Assembly: GCA_012512665.1 (NCBI GenBank) | Contig: JAAZDU010000275.1 | Location: 1-12,582 of the forward strand | Direction of reading: 5' to 3' | DNA length: 12,582 nucleotides | Source of the DNA: Bacillota bacterium | Lineage (GTDB): Bacteria; Bacillota; Dethiobacteria; DTU022; JAAZDU01 | Shown here: positions 1 through 7,254 of the stretch, piece after piece | How the letters are laid out: the number at the start of each line of letters is the position of its first letter | How positions within the stretch are numbered: position 1 is the first letter of the stretch | Made by a program: the position numbers and the translations under genes | Notes under the pieces: model-generated | Seen by the model: the letters and a program-made list of their open reading frames with translations, nothing else | Told to the model about the DNA's origin: nothing | Databases searched by the model: none

Positions 1-342
1 GAGATCAAGGATTTTAATGAGCGATCTAGCTGGCAGTATTTAAAGGATGTATCACAGAAGGTTGCCTTTCATATGCCTATCTTAAAAGAAGTTAACATCC
101 TGCGCCAGTGGGCTGGCCTCTATGATGTTACTCCTGATGCCCAGGCTATTCTGGGTGATACGGAAGTGGAAGGCTTTTACCTGGACCTGGGTTGGAGCGG
201 GCACGGTTTCCAGATGGCGCCAACAGTTGGTCAGATAATGGCCGAAATTGTATCCGGCGAAGAACCTTTTATTGACGTAAGCTGTATGCATCTGAGCCGC
301 TTTGAGCGGGGCGAGCTTATTCCAGAACCCGCCTGTGTATAA
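1..342 (+). CDS. FAD-dependent oxidoreductase, DAO family, C-terminal part
   Basis: The frame is open from the first base and stops at TAA 340-342, giving the last 113 residues of a protein that begins outside the window. They look like the end of a D-amino-acid oxidase/sarcosine oxidase beta/glycine oxidase type flavoenzyme. The RQWAGLYDVTPDAQAILG stretch is followed by GWSGHGFQMAPTVGQIMAEI, which matches the family's C-terminal FAD-contacting loop (GxxGHGfxlaPxxGxxxAel), and the protein ends after a short LSRF segment. Such enzymes oxidise secondary or primary amines of amino acids in the cytoplasm or at the membrane. The substrate cannot be told from this fragment, because the FAD-binding GxGxxG motif and most of the substrate domain lie upstream. 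The gene converges on the MFS gene, 20 bases away. Confidence 0.8.
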   Translation, partial: EIKDFNERSSWQYLKDVSQKVAFHMPILKEVNILRQWAGLYDVTPDAQAILGDTEVEGFYLDLGWSGHGFQMAPTVGQIMAEIVSGEEPFIDVSCMHLSRFERGELIPEPACV

Positions 343-351
343 TATACACAG
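333..351. repeat. 19-bp near-perfect palindrome across the oxidoreductase stop codon
   Basis: CTGTGTATAATATACACAG has two perfect 9-bp arms around a single central A. It covers the TAA stop of the oxidoreductase and lies in the 20-base gap between two convergent genes. As RNA it can fold only with a loop of 3 or more bases, and no T-run follows on either strand, so it is not a typical intrinsic terminator. It could be a protein-binding operator-like site or a small transcript-end hairpin. The function is unknown. Confidence 0.5.
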
Positions 352-362
352 CATTAGAGAAC

Positions 363-1592
363 TTAGAGCTGATATTTATGCTGGTGTTTTTTCCAGAAAT
401 ATGCTCCCCCGGCAAGGATGAAAGCCCCGCTTAAGAAAAAGGAGCTTCCCATCCCGACCCAGGCAGTGATGGCACCAAAGATAAATGAGCCCAGACCGAC
501 GGAAAGATCGATTACATTTTCCTGCATGGCCAAAGCAGTTGTTTTCGTCTTTGTATCAACACTATCCACTATCCAAGCAGCCCCTACGGACATGCTGCCT
601 GCATAACCGGCGCCTGCTATCAAGCCGCTGATAATGATGATAGCAGGCCTGCCGGGCAAAAAGTATAAGATAGACATACCCAGGCCCAGAATCATTAAAG
701 AGGGATAAAGAACAGCCGGACGGCCTAGGCGGTCAGATAGGTGGCCGGCGCCTAAGTTGACGACCAGCCCTGATAGAGAAAAAATAGTATAATATATCCC
801 ATGGTTGGATACCTGGGTAGTGCGGGCAATAAAAAGGGAGGTAAAAGTTAAAAGGATACCAAAAGAAAGCGCAGAAAGGGCTATTCCCTGGTAAGGAGGC
901 CATAGACCCCTGTCTTTGCAGATATCCATGATCTTACTGATGTAGTTAGCTTTTGCAAGGTTGTTGGCCGGCGGAGTTTTCACAAAAAAAGCAAGCAGCA
1001 AGGCTACAGCCCCCAGATAAAAGCTTGACAGGAAAAAAGCGCTGTAGCCCCTGCTGGCAATGATAGCCTCAGCCAAAAAAGGTCCTACCATAATAGCTGC
1101 ACTCATGGAAAGTCGATAAGTTCCAATGTATGTACCCGTTCTGTCCGCGGGGGCAATGGCAGCCACCAGGGAGCTGCCGCTGGGGAAAAAGGCGGCTACC
1201 CCTATGGCCTGGTAGAGGCGCGCCGCGAGCAGTGACCAGATGTTAGCGCTCCACAAAAAAAAGAGTGAGGCCGTGGCAAAAACAATAATACTCAATAAAA
1301 GAGTAAGGCGAATGCCTTTCTCATCCGCTAGCGGTCCAAAATAAAAGCGCAGTGCCACAGCCAGCATAAAGAAGAGGGTGGACTGCAGGCCGGATTGGAA
1401 TTCAGAACCTCCAAGCACCAGTACATAATGGGGGAGAATAGTAAAATAGGCAAAAAAAATAACCAGGGTGAAAAAAGCTACTATTAAAAAAAGTAGGAAG
1501 TTTAACTTACTTTTATAATAGCTCTGCTTGTCCTTGCTTACCATTTTGCCTTTATTATATGCTCCTTTTAGTTTTCTTGGAATGCTATTCAT
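363..1592 (-). CDS. MFS transporter, 12-TM efflux/uptake permease
   Basis: A 409-residue integral membrane protein of the major facilitator superfamily. After a basic cytoplasmic N-terminus of about 30 residues come hydrophobic segments consistent with 12 helices. Motif A appears in the loop after helix 2 (GPLADEKGIR, residues 86-95) and again in the second half (GHLSDRLGRP, about 283-292), the usual two-fold pseudosymmetry. A longer, more polar stretch around 205-235 fits the central cytoplasmic loop. The substrate is not deducible; general resemblance is to bacterial drug/sugar efflux-like MFS proteins. The frame could open at a TTG (1604), but ATG 1592 is chosen because GGAGG (1598-1602) sits 5 bases before it and a TATAAT box lies at 1610-1615. 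It is divergent from rph and convergent with the oxidoreductase. Confidence 0.88.
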   Translation of the reverse strand: MNSIPRKLKGAYNKGKMVSKDKQSYYKSKLNFLLFLIVAFFTLVIFFAYFTILPHYVLVLGGSEFQSGLQSTLFFMLAVALRFYFGPLADEKGIRLTLLLSIIVFATASLFFLWSANIWSLLAARLYQAIGVAAFFPSGSSLVAAIAPADRTGTYIGTYRLSMSAAIMVGPFLAEAIIASRGYSAFFLSSFYLGAVALLLAFFVKTPPANNLAKANYISKIMDICKDRGLWPPYQGIALSALSFGILLTFTSLFIARTTQVSNHGIYYTIFSLSGLVVNLGAGHLSDRLGRPAVLYPSLMILGLGMSILYFLPGRPAIIIISGLIAGAGYAGSMSVGAAWIVDSVDTKTKTTALAMQENVIDLSVGLGSFIFGAITAWVGMGSSFFLSGAFILAGGAYFWKKHQHKYQL

Positions 1593-1609
1593 TACTGCCT
1601 CCAATTGCT

Positions 1610-1638
1610 ATTATATCTCTTTCTTTCCAAAAGGAAAA
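1610..1638 (-). promoter_or_regulatory. Putative sigma-A promoter of the MFS gene
   Basis: On the minus strand a perfect TATAAT (1615-1610) lies 17 bases downstream of a weak -35 TTTTCC (1638-1633). Transcription would start near 1603, giving a very short leader that contains little more than the GGAGG site. This supports ATG 1592 over TTG 1604. The -35 match is poor, so the call is tentative. Confidence 0.4.
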
Positions 1639-1714
1639 GCCTCTAAGAATATATATATAAAAGTTTGGCCTGCCTTGCCATAGGATGCACAGAATATGGC
1701 GGCGGCCCCTTTTT

Positions 1715-1743
1715 TTGCTATGCTCTAAATTTTATGGTATATT
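1715..1743 (+). promoter_or_regulatory. Sigma-A promoter of rph
   Basis: TTGCTA (1715-1720) and TATATT (1738-1743) are separated by 17 bp, a good vegetative promoter. The predicted start near 1750 gives a leader of about 25 bases before the rph ATG at 1776, and argues against start codons further upstream in the same frame (1665, 1755). Confidence 0.6.
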
Positions 1744-1775
1744 GGGGTTATCATATGAGGAAAAGGGGTATTTTG

Positions 1776-2522
1776 ATGCGCTTGGACGGTAGAGAAAATA
1801 ACCAGCTAAGACCGACTAAAATTACACGGTCTTACTTAAAATACGCTGAAGGATCTGCTCTGATAGAAGTGGGAGATACAAAAGTACTATGCTCTGTTTC
1901 AGTAGATGATGGCGTACCTTTCTTTTTAAGAGGCAAAGGGCAGGGGTGGCTGACAGCGGAGTATTCCCTCTTACCTCGCTCTACCCCGGAGAGAACGATC
2001 AGGGAATCTTCCCGGGGTAGAATATCTGGGCGCACCCATGAAATTCAGCGCCTCATAGGCCGTTCTTTGCGTTCAGTGCTGGATATGAAAGTAGTGGGAG
2101 AACGTACATTTTGGATAGACTGTGACGTTCTCCAGGCTGATGGGGGAACCCGGACAGCATCTATTACAGGTGCTTTTGTTGCCTTGGTAGAAGCGATTGA
2201 TCACCTGCGCCAGGAAGGTAAAATTGAAAAATCCCCCATATTGGATTTCCTGGCGTCTACCAGTGTTGGTATTGTCAGGGAAGAATTATTGCTCGACCTG
2301 TGTTTTGAAGAGGATTCCCATGCTTCTGTAGATATGAATGTGATCATGACAGGAAGCGGGAAAATAGTAGAAGTGCAGGGAACGGCTGAAGGAGAACCAT
2401 TTAGCAAGGAGCAAATGGATGAGCTTCTCTTTCTGGCTACAGATGGTATCAACCAGTTGTTCACAGTGCAGAAAGAAGCCCTGGGAGCACTGGATTTCCT
2501 GGTGGGTGTCAGAAGTGAGTGA
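1776..2522 (+). CDS. rph: Ribonuclease PH
   Basis: A 248-residue RNase PH, a phosphorolytic 3'-5' exoribonuclease that trims tRNA 3' ends and rRNA in the cytoplasm as a hexamer. The N-terminal RxDGRxxxQLRP motif, the phosphate-binding arginines (R86 in GRTHEIQR and R126 in [11 protein letters not shown], residues 123-133) and the catalytic acidic pair ([17 protein letters not shown]180 and D186) are all present, and the length is normal for the family. ATG 1776 is preferred because AAGGGG ends 7 bases before it and the promoter at 1715-1743 lies just upstream. In-frame codons at 1665 and 1755 would add a non-homologous extension. The stop overlaps the start of the rdgB-like gene by 8 bases, so the two are probably translated from one message, the usual pairing in Firmicutes. 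Confidence 0.96.
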   Translation: MRLDGRENNQLRPTKITRSYLKYAEGSALIEVGDTKVLCSVSVDDGVPFFLRGKGQGWLTAEYSLLPRSTPERTIRESSRGRISGRTHEIQRLIGRSLRSVLDMKVVGERTFWIDCDVLQADGGTRTASITGAFVALVEAIDHLRQEGKIEKSPILDFLASTSVGIVREELLLDLCFEEDSHASVDMNVIMTGSGKIVEVQGTAEGEPFSKEQMDELLFLATDGINQLFTVQKEALGALDFLVGVRSE

Positions 2523-3129
2523 AAGGAGGGACCACCCTGTTTTACTGGTTGCCACACAAAACCGTGGAAAGATCCTGGAGATAAAAGAGCTGCTGCACGA
2601 TTTGCGCTTTAAACTTAAGACTTTGCTGGATTATCCAGATCTTGCGCCTGCGGTAGAAGATGGTACTACTTTCCAGGAGAATGCTATAAAAAAAGCCGTT
2701 TACTATCAGGCACTTACGGGTTTAATCTGCCTGGCTGATGATTCAGGCCTGGAAGTAGATGCCCTGGGAGGGGCACCGGGTGTTTTTTCCGCTCGCTTTG
2801 CCGGGGATAAAGCCACTGATGAATTAAACAATAGGAAACTGCTTAAAGAGATGCAGGGCGTGCCCTTGAAAGATAGAAAAGCCCGCTTCTGTTGCTTTAT
2901 GGCTATAGCTTTGCCAACAGGGGAAGTAAAAATAGCAAAGGGTAGCTGTGAAGGCATTATTCTGGACAGCCTTCAAGGCGAAAAGGGTTTTGGCTATGAT
3001 CCTCTCTTTTTTTATCCCCCTGCTGGCAAAACATTTGCCCAGATGAGCCCTGAAGAAAAAAATCGTTACAGCCACCGGGCCAAGGCGCTTTTAGAAGCTA
3101 AAAATATTTTGCAGGGCATTTTGACTTAA
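2515..3129 (+). CDS. rdgB: XTP/dITP diphosphatase (Ham1/RdgB family)
   Basis: About 204 residues of the Ham1-like pyrophosphatase family, which hydrolyses non-canonical purine nucleotides (XTP, dITP, ITP) to monophosphate and pyrophosphate and so keeps them out of DNA and RNA. Signature stretches are all intact: [12 protein letters not shown] (residues 12-23), [19 protein letters not shown] (73-91, metal-binding acidic residues), [11 protein letters not shown] (156-166) and [18 protein letters not shown] (175-192). The start is uncertain. GTG 2515 overlaps the rph stop and gives a 12-residue lead before the first strand; GTG 2506 is possible; the strong GGAGGG at 2525-2530 has no standard in-frame start at the right distance. 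It lies in an operon with rph and is convergent with the RDD gene. Confidence 0.93.
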   Translation: MSERRDHPVLLVATQNRGKILEIKELLHDLRFKLKTLLDYPDLAPAVEDGTTFQENAIKKAVYYQALTGLICLADDSGLEVDALGGAPGVFSARFAGDKATDELNNRKLLKEMQGVPLKDRKARFCCFMAIALPTGEVKIAKGSCEGIILDSLQGEKGFGYDPLFFYPPAGKTFAQMSPEEKNRYSHRAKALLEAKNILQGILT

Positions 3130-3533
3130 GGTTTATCCACCACCATGGTGTCTGCCCACTGATCCCCGTACCTTTGTCCGGTTGTGCTATTAACGGCGGT
3201 TAATAGTTCAATGGCGTAAATGACAATAGCCACAATTAAACCAATGATTTGCCCTACAAAGGGGATAATGGTTATTATAATGGGAATGGCAAAAATAATG
3301 TTGCGCCGTATAGATTCTTGATAAGTAATACGACCTCCACCACACATGACCACCTTTAGGCCAAACAACTTTTTCCCCAGGCTGCCATTATCTGTGATAC
3401 CGTCCCTTAGCAGCATGTATAAAAATCCGATGATGCCTCCGATAAAGGGTAAAAAACTAAAAAAATAAGCTAATAAAGCATCAAAGAAAAAAGCAAAGAG
3501 TCTTCGCGCCGTGTCTGCTTTGGCATACTGCAT
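3126..3533 (-). CDS. RDD family membrane protein
   Basis: A small integral membrane protein of about 135 residues. The N-terminal ADTARRLFAFFFDALLAY carries the family's Arg and first Asp. A loop with DNGSLGKKLFGLKVV is typical of RDD proteins. Three hydrophobic segments follow, and the protein ends with the RYGDQWADTMVV stretch (usually R-x-G-D-x-x-x-x-T-x-V-V). RDD proteins are poorly understood; some have been linked to ion or proton transport, but no role can be assigned here. ATG 3533 is chosen because GGGTGG (3543-3548) lies 9 bases upstream; ATG 3539 is the alternative but is only 3 bases from it. Its stop codon shares the TTAA at 3126-3129 with the convergent rdgB stop. Confidence 0.85.
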   Translation of the reverse strand: MQYAKADTARRLFAFFFDALLAYFFSFLPFIGGIIGFLYMLLRDGITDNGSLGKKLFGLKVVMCGGGRITYQESIRRNIIFAIPIIITIIPFVGQIIGLIVAIVIYAIELLTAVNSTTGQRYGDQWADTMVVDKP

Positions 3534-3841
3534 GTTCATATACCACCCATTTCATTTTTTTAAGCAAGCTATTTCTTCTCAATTTATTTGCATTTATCCT
3601 GCTACCTTTTTGAAATTTTTTTTGTGCAGCTTCCAGGTGGCTTAAGGCACATAAATATTTTATTTGCTAGCTACCAGCTAAAAAAGTGCCCGTATTGACC
3701 TGGTAGTTCCTGCCAGCGTAACAATTGACAGCATCACGGAAAGCAATGACCAAGTGCACTTATCTATTATTCTTATTTGCGAGCTTAACTTCCTTGCAAT
3801 ATAGATAATTCTATGCTAAAATAAAAGCGCTTTCTAAAGGT
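3534..3841. other. Intergenic region between the RDD gene and tRNA-Pro
   Basis: About 300 A+T-rich bases with no convincing open reading frame. Its right end contains the strong tRNA promoter. On the minus strand only weak promoter-like sequence precedes the RDD gene: TTGAGA, a 17-base spacer, then AAAAAT. A 7-bp inverted repeat, CTACCAG (3671-3677) and CTGGTAG (3700-3706), brackets 22 bases. An isolated consensus TTGACA at 3725-3730 has no matching -10 at 16-18 bp. No known riboswitch or T-box element was recognised. Confidence 0.6.
3794..3822 (+). promoter_or_regulatory. Strong sigma-A promoter of tRNA-Pro with extended -10
   Basis: TTGCAA (3794-3799), a 17-base spacer, then TAAAAT (3817-3822), with TG at 3814-3815 in the extended -10 position. 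The predicted transcript start is near 3829, about 13 bases before the mature tRNA, which suits a stable-RNA promoter. Confidence 0.7.
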
Positions 3842-3918
<77 letters not shown>

Positions 3919-4022
3919 TTTTTTTATGCATACTTGCTTATCTTGGTTAACATAAATTACTAAAATTTCTATTCTACAGGGTACTAATAGAGTTATCTAT
4001 GAGCAAAACTTAAGAAAAAGAA

Positions 4023-4070
4023 CGGGACACTTCTCAGGATCTATATTTTACCTGGAAGTGTCCGGTTTTT
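4023..4070. terminator. Bidirectional intrinsic terminator between tRNA-Pro and trmO
   Basis: CGGGACACTTCTCAGG (4023-4038) pairs with CCTGGAAGTGTCCGG (4051-4065), with one mismatch and one bulged T, around a 12-base loop. On the plus strand it is followed by TTTTTCTTT, ending the tRNA transcript. On the minus strand it is followed by TTCTTTTTCTT, ending the trmO transcript. The trmO stop codon lies in the loop and the last five sense codons form one arm. The stem could instead be a decayed REP-like palindrome put to use as a terminator. Confidence 0.8.
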
Positions 4071-4854
4071 CTTTGATTATAAAGATTTCTTCATCTGGTA
4101 ACCCCTGCAGTTCTTCTAGGGTGAACCTTTTTTTTACGCTGAACTTCAACACTTTTTCATCCCTGGTAAAAATTACTTCATCCGTTTCTGCTTCGCAGAA
4201 GGTAAAGCGGGGTGGATTGGCCAGCCTGGCCCTGGTAATCCCCTGGATCACGTCGGCCAGTTCCCGGGAACCTGTTACAGATACGGTCACAGCAGGATTA
4301 AGCAGATGTCCCAGGAGTGTTTCTGCCGCCAGGCAGATACGCAGTCCTGTTTCCAGGGCAGACGAATTTTTACCGTGGTGACGTAAAGCCAGCTTATGCA
4401 TGAGGCTGCGGCGTACAGGTTCGTCCTTGGGTTTTATGTAGGGAGTCAGGGGTGAAAAAATACTGTCATGCTCGTAGTATGGCTTGATATCCAGCACCGG
4501 CGTCCCTTCTACAGCGTCAAGACCGCTTACATAAAGCCGGTTTTTTTCAACCCTATCGAGGGAGACCAGGGTAATGGCCAACGGGTTGGGCCTTTTATAA
4601 CAGCGTAGGGCAAAAACCCCGAATTTGACCGGCTCGGGTTCCATAATAAGGGGCATCGTTTGCAATACATTCCGTTCGGACCTGTCAAACCAGCAAATAA
4701 TCCAGATATGGGAATTTTCTTCGATGCGCTGCAGGGCGGGGGCATACTTTTCTTTTACCTCTATAACCGCGTTTTCGCCTTCCATGGGCATGGAACGAAT
4801 ATCAACCACAGAAGTTTTTACTACCCCTATGGGTTTGATACGAATCTCTTCCAT
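4048..4854 (-). CDS. trmO: TrmO-type tRNA m6t6A37 methyltransferase with FmdE-like C-terminal domain
   Basis: A 268-residue cytoplasmic protein in two parts. Residues about 5-140 form a TsaA/TrmO domain, seen as IGVVKTS, SHIWIICWFDRSERN (48-62), GVFALRCYKRPNPLAITLV (79-97) and GLDAVEGTPVLDIKPY (111-126). TrmO uses SAM to methylate N6-threonylcarbamoyladenosine at position 37 of certain tRNAs. Residues about 148-265 resemble the FmdE fold: an HHGKNSSALETGLRICLAAETLLG stretch split around 159-182 (FmdE-type proteins have HGHxCPGLxxG) and ADVIQGITRARL followed by a strand-rich tail. The family's cysteine is replaced by serine here. ATG 4854 is chosen because GAGGAG (4863-4868) sits 8 bases upstream and overlaps the alternative GTG 4863. 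The neighbouring tRNA-Pro is not a usual m6t6A substrate. The TrmO call is firm; the FmdE-like assignment is inference. Confidence 0.85.
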   Translation of the reverse strand: MEEIRIKPIGVVKTSVVDIRSMPMEGENAVIEVKEKYAPALQRIEENSHIWIICWFDRSERNVLQTMPLIMEPEPVKFGVFALRCYKRPNPLAITLVSLDRVEKNRLYVSGLDAVEGTPVLDIKPYYEHDSIFSPLTPYIKPKDEPVRRSLMHKLALRHHGKNSSALETGLRICLAAETLLGHLLNPAVTVSVTGSRELADVIQGITRARLANPPRFTFCEAETDEVIFTRDEKVLKFSVKKRFTLEELQGLPDEEIFIIKEKPDTSR

Positions 4855-5004
4855 CCAATTCACTCCTCGATTAATCTTTTTTAAATATTAATGAAAGTTC
4901 CTCCTTTTTTAGAACGACTTTCAATATGATGAACCAAGAAAACGAAAAGCAGGCCTGTTACAGGATGGTGCTTTTGGCAGTTTTCCCGTGGCTGGTAATG
5001 GAAA

Positions 5005-5033
5005 GTTACAAAAAAAGGTGTTTATGTTATAAT
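5005..5033 (+). promoter_or_regulatory. Sigma-A promoter of the DUF3160 gene
   Basis: GTTACA (5005-5010), a 17-base spacer, then a perfect TATAAT (5028-5033) with TG at 5025-5026 in the extended -10 position. The start near 5040 leaves a short leader containing GGAGGGG (5053-5059). A small palindrome, CCTGTTACAGG (4954-4964), lies about 40 bases upstream of the -35 and could be an operator, but there is no independent support for it. Confidence 0.65.
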
Positions 5034-5067
5034 TTAAGGTAAGATCCGCCTGGGAGGGGATATTTTG

Positions 5068-7254
5068 ATGTGCATGAAGAAAAGAAAGTTGTTTCTAAGC
5101 TTATTTTTTTGGATGTTTTGCCTGATTCTTTTCCTTTTTGCTGCCGGGTGTGGCGGGGATTCCAGGCAGGGAAGCTCTAGTGAAGAAGTAGGACAGGGAC
5201 TTGCAGACCAAAATAATGCTACGCCGCCTCTATTGCCCCTGGAGTTTGCGGCATATGAAGAGGAAGCGGTGGGTCTTGCCCCGGCAGTTGAGCCTTATAA
5301 AGTGGAAACGGGGCTGGAGAATGTAACAAACAGGGAGATGTTTATTTTTTCCCCGCAGGCGGAAGAGCTGCTGGTAAAAAACGGTTTTGTGGTGGTACCA
5401 AGTTCCTATAGGGAGTTTTTCATGCTTTATGAAATGAACCGCTATGAGCCGCTGCCCAGCTTTATTACAACCGACTCCATTTTGCACAACTACCACCTCT
5501 TTTTTAGCCACCTGCTCCGGGTGATAGAAAAGGAAAAGCTGGCGCCGGAGTTAAAGGAGCTTGTTGCCGCCATGTTTTCAGCCAGTGAAGGACAGTATGC
5601 TGCCCTTCAGGGCAGCGACTGGGAAAACGCGGCCAGGAGGAACCTGGGCTTCTTCGCCGTGGCGGGGAGCCTGCTGGGCCTGGATCTGCCCGTGCCGGTA
5701 AGCGTGCGGGAGGTGGTGGGAGAAGAGCTGCTGCTCATTGAAAGCCAGGCAGGTATCCAAGTTTCACCCCTCATGAATATGGGCCAGAACCTGGCTATCC
5801 CGGAGGCCTTTCTGGAAGATTATTCACAGTATATTCCTAGGGGCCACTACGAAGATGATGAGCTCCTGCAGTCATATTTTAAGGCCATGATGTGGCTGGG
5901 GCGGCTGACCTTCCGCCTGAAGAGCGAGGATGAAACCAAATCTGCTGTTTTAATGACCCTGGCCCTGGGCGAGGGGGACAACGAGCAAAGGTGGGATAGA
6001 ATATACCAGCCGACCTGCTTTTTTGTAGGCAAAAGCGATGATCTCTCCTATTTGCAGTACGGCCAGCTGTTGGAGCAGATTTACGGTGGTGAAGTTGGCC
6101 TGGAAGAGCTCAGCCGGGGCGGGGAAAAATGGGAAGCCTTTCTGGAGGCAGCAGCAGAGTTAAAGCCGCCTCTTCTCAATTCTATCCCCGTATTTGATGA
6201 GGATATTCAGCCCGACCGCGAAGGGGAAATAAAGGGCTTCCGCTTTATGGGGCAGCGCTTTACCCTAGATGCTTCCATTTTTCAGCGCCTGCTTTACCGC
6301 GAGGTAGAAGAAAACAGCCATAACGAAAGGAGAATGCTGCCCAAAGCGCTGGACATTCCCGCTGCTCTGGGCTCTAAGGAAGCTTATTCCATACTGGAGG
6401 CGGAAGGGGAGACAGACTACGCGGGCTATGCTGACAATATGCACAAAATGCAGCAATATATAGGCGGCCTGGATGAAAAAAGCTGGGTGCAGAATTTGTA
6501 CTGGGGCTGGCTTTATACGCTGAAACCCCTGCTCTGGGAGAAGGGGGAGGGCTTCCCCTCCTTTATGCAGAACAGGGCCTGGAGCAGGAAAGAGCTGAAT
6601 ACTTTTCTTGCCAGCTGGACTGAGCTCAAGCACGATACCATCCTTTACGCCAAACAGGTCTACGCAGAAATGGGTGGTGGGATGGAGGGAGTGGATGACC
6701 GCGGTTATGTAGAGCCAAACCCGCACCTTTATGCCCGCCTGGCTTCACTGGTCAAGATGACGCGCGAGGGGCTTTCCTCCCGGAAGCTTTTGGAGCAGCG
6801 GGACAGGGACAGCCTGGAGCGGTTGGAGCAGCTGGCCCGTTTTCTAAAGACCATTTCAGAAAAGGAGCTTTCCCAGACCCCGCTTAGCGATGAGGAATAT
6901 GACCTTATCCGCTCTTACGGCGGGCAGCTGGAACATTTCTGGCTGGAGGCTCTGCGGGATATTGGTGTGGACCACCGCTCGGCTATCGCCGAAAATCCTG
7001 CCGCCCTGGTGGCTGATGTGGCTACCGATCCCGGTGGCCGGGTTTTACAGGAGGCCACGGGTCATATCTTTGAGATCTATGCCGTGGTGCCTGTTGACGG
7101 CAAGCTGAGAATTGCCAGAGGTGGCGTTTATTCCCACTACGAGTTCCCCTGGCCGCTGGAGGAACGCTTGACGGACAGCAGGTGGCATGGGATGCTTGAT
7201 GCAGGTCAGGCTCCACCGCTGGCTTCATGGACCAGGGACTTTATTGCACCATGA
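5068..7254 (+). CDS. DUF3160 family lipoprotein
   Basis: A 728-residue exported protein. The N-terminus has a KKRK cluster, a hydrophobic core and FAAGC (Cys28), a slightly unusual lipobox predicting membrane anchoring. A low-complexity acidic/polar linker follows. From about residue 95 the sequence is a full-length DUF3160 domain. Recognisable pieces are the SFITTDSILHNYHLFFSHLL region (about 130-150), the NMHKMQQYIGGL and NLYWGWLYTLKPLL helices, the SWTELKHDTILYAKQ helix, VADVATDPGGRVLQEATG and RGGVYSHYEFPW near the end. The family is widespread in bacteria, but no biochemical function is established to my knowledge. ATG 5068 is chosen for the GGAGGGG site 8 bases upstream; TTG 5065 and ATG 5074 are alternatives. 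The gene is translationally coupled to the next one by an ATGA overlap and has clearly higher G+C than the ABC transporter genes. Confidence 0.88.
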   Translation: MCMKKRKLFLSLFFWMFCLILFLFAAGCGGDSRQGSSSEEVGQGLADQNNATPPLLPLEFAAYEEEAVGLAPAVEPYKVETGLENVTNREMFIFSPQAEELLVKNGFVVVPSSYREFFMLYEMNRYEPLPSFITTDSILHNYHLFFSHLLRVIEKEKLAPELKELVAAMFSASEGQYAALQGSDWENAARRNLGFFAVAGSLLGLDLPVPVSVREVVGEELLLIESQAGIQVSPLMNMGQNLAIPEAFLEDYSQYIPRGHYEDDELLQSYFKAMMWLGRLTFRLKSEDETKSAVLMTLALGEGDNEQRWDRIYQPTCFFVGKSDDLSYLQYGQLLEQIYGGEVGLEELSRGGEKWEAFLEAAAELKPPLLNSIPVFDEDIQPDREGEIKGFRFMGQRFTLDASIFQRLLYREVEENSHNERRMLPKALDIPAALGSKEAYSILEAEGETDYAGYADNMHKMQQYIGGLDEKSWVQNLYWGWLYTLKPLLWEKGEGFPSFMQNRAWSRKELNTFLASWTELKHDTILYAKQVYAEMGGGMEGVDDRGYVEPNPHLYARLASLVKMTREGLSSRKLLEQRDRDSLERLEQLARFLKTISEKELSQTPLSDEEYDLIRSYGGQLEHFWLEALRDIGVDHRSAIAENPAALVADVATDPGGRVLQEATGHIFEIYAVVPVDGKLRIARGGVYSHYEFPWPLEERLTDSRWHGMLDAGQAPPLASWTRDFIAP

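Noticed and set aside
1665..1775. Longer N-terminus for RNase PH
   Set aside because: The extension covers the rph promoter and has no family similarity; ATG 1776 has a good ribosome binding site and gives the normal length.
2201..2557. Minus-strand open frames across the rph/rdgB junction
   Set aside because: They are antisense to two conserved housekeeping genes and have no supporting signals.
6265..6726. 153-codon open frame on the minus strand inside the DUF3160 gene
   Set aside because: It is a shadow of a well-conserved gene on the other strand, with no ribosome binding site and no recognisable domain.
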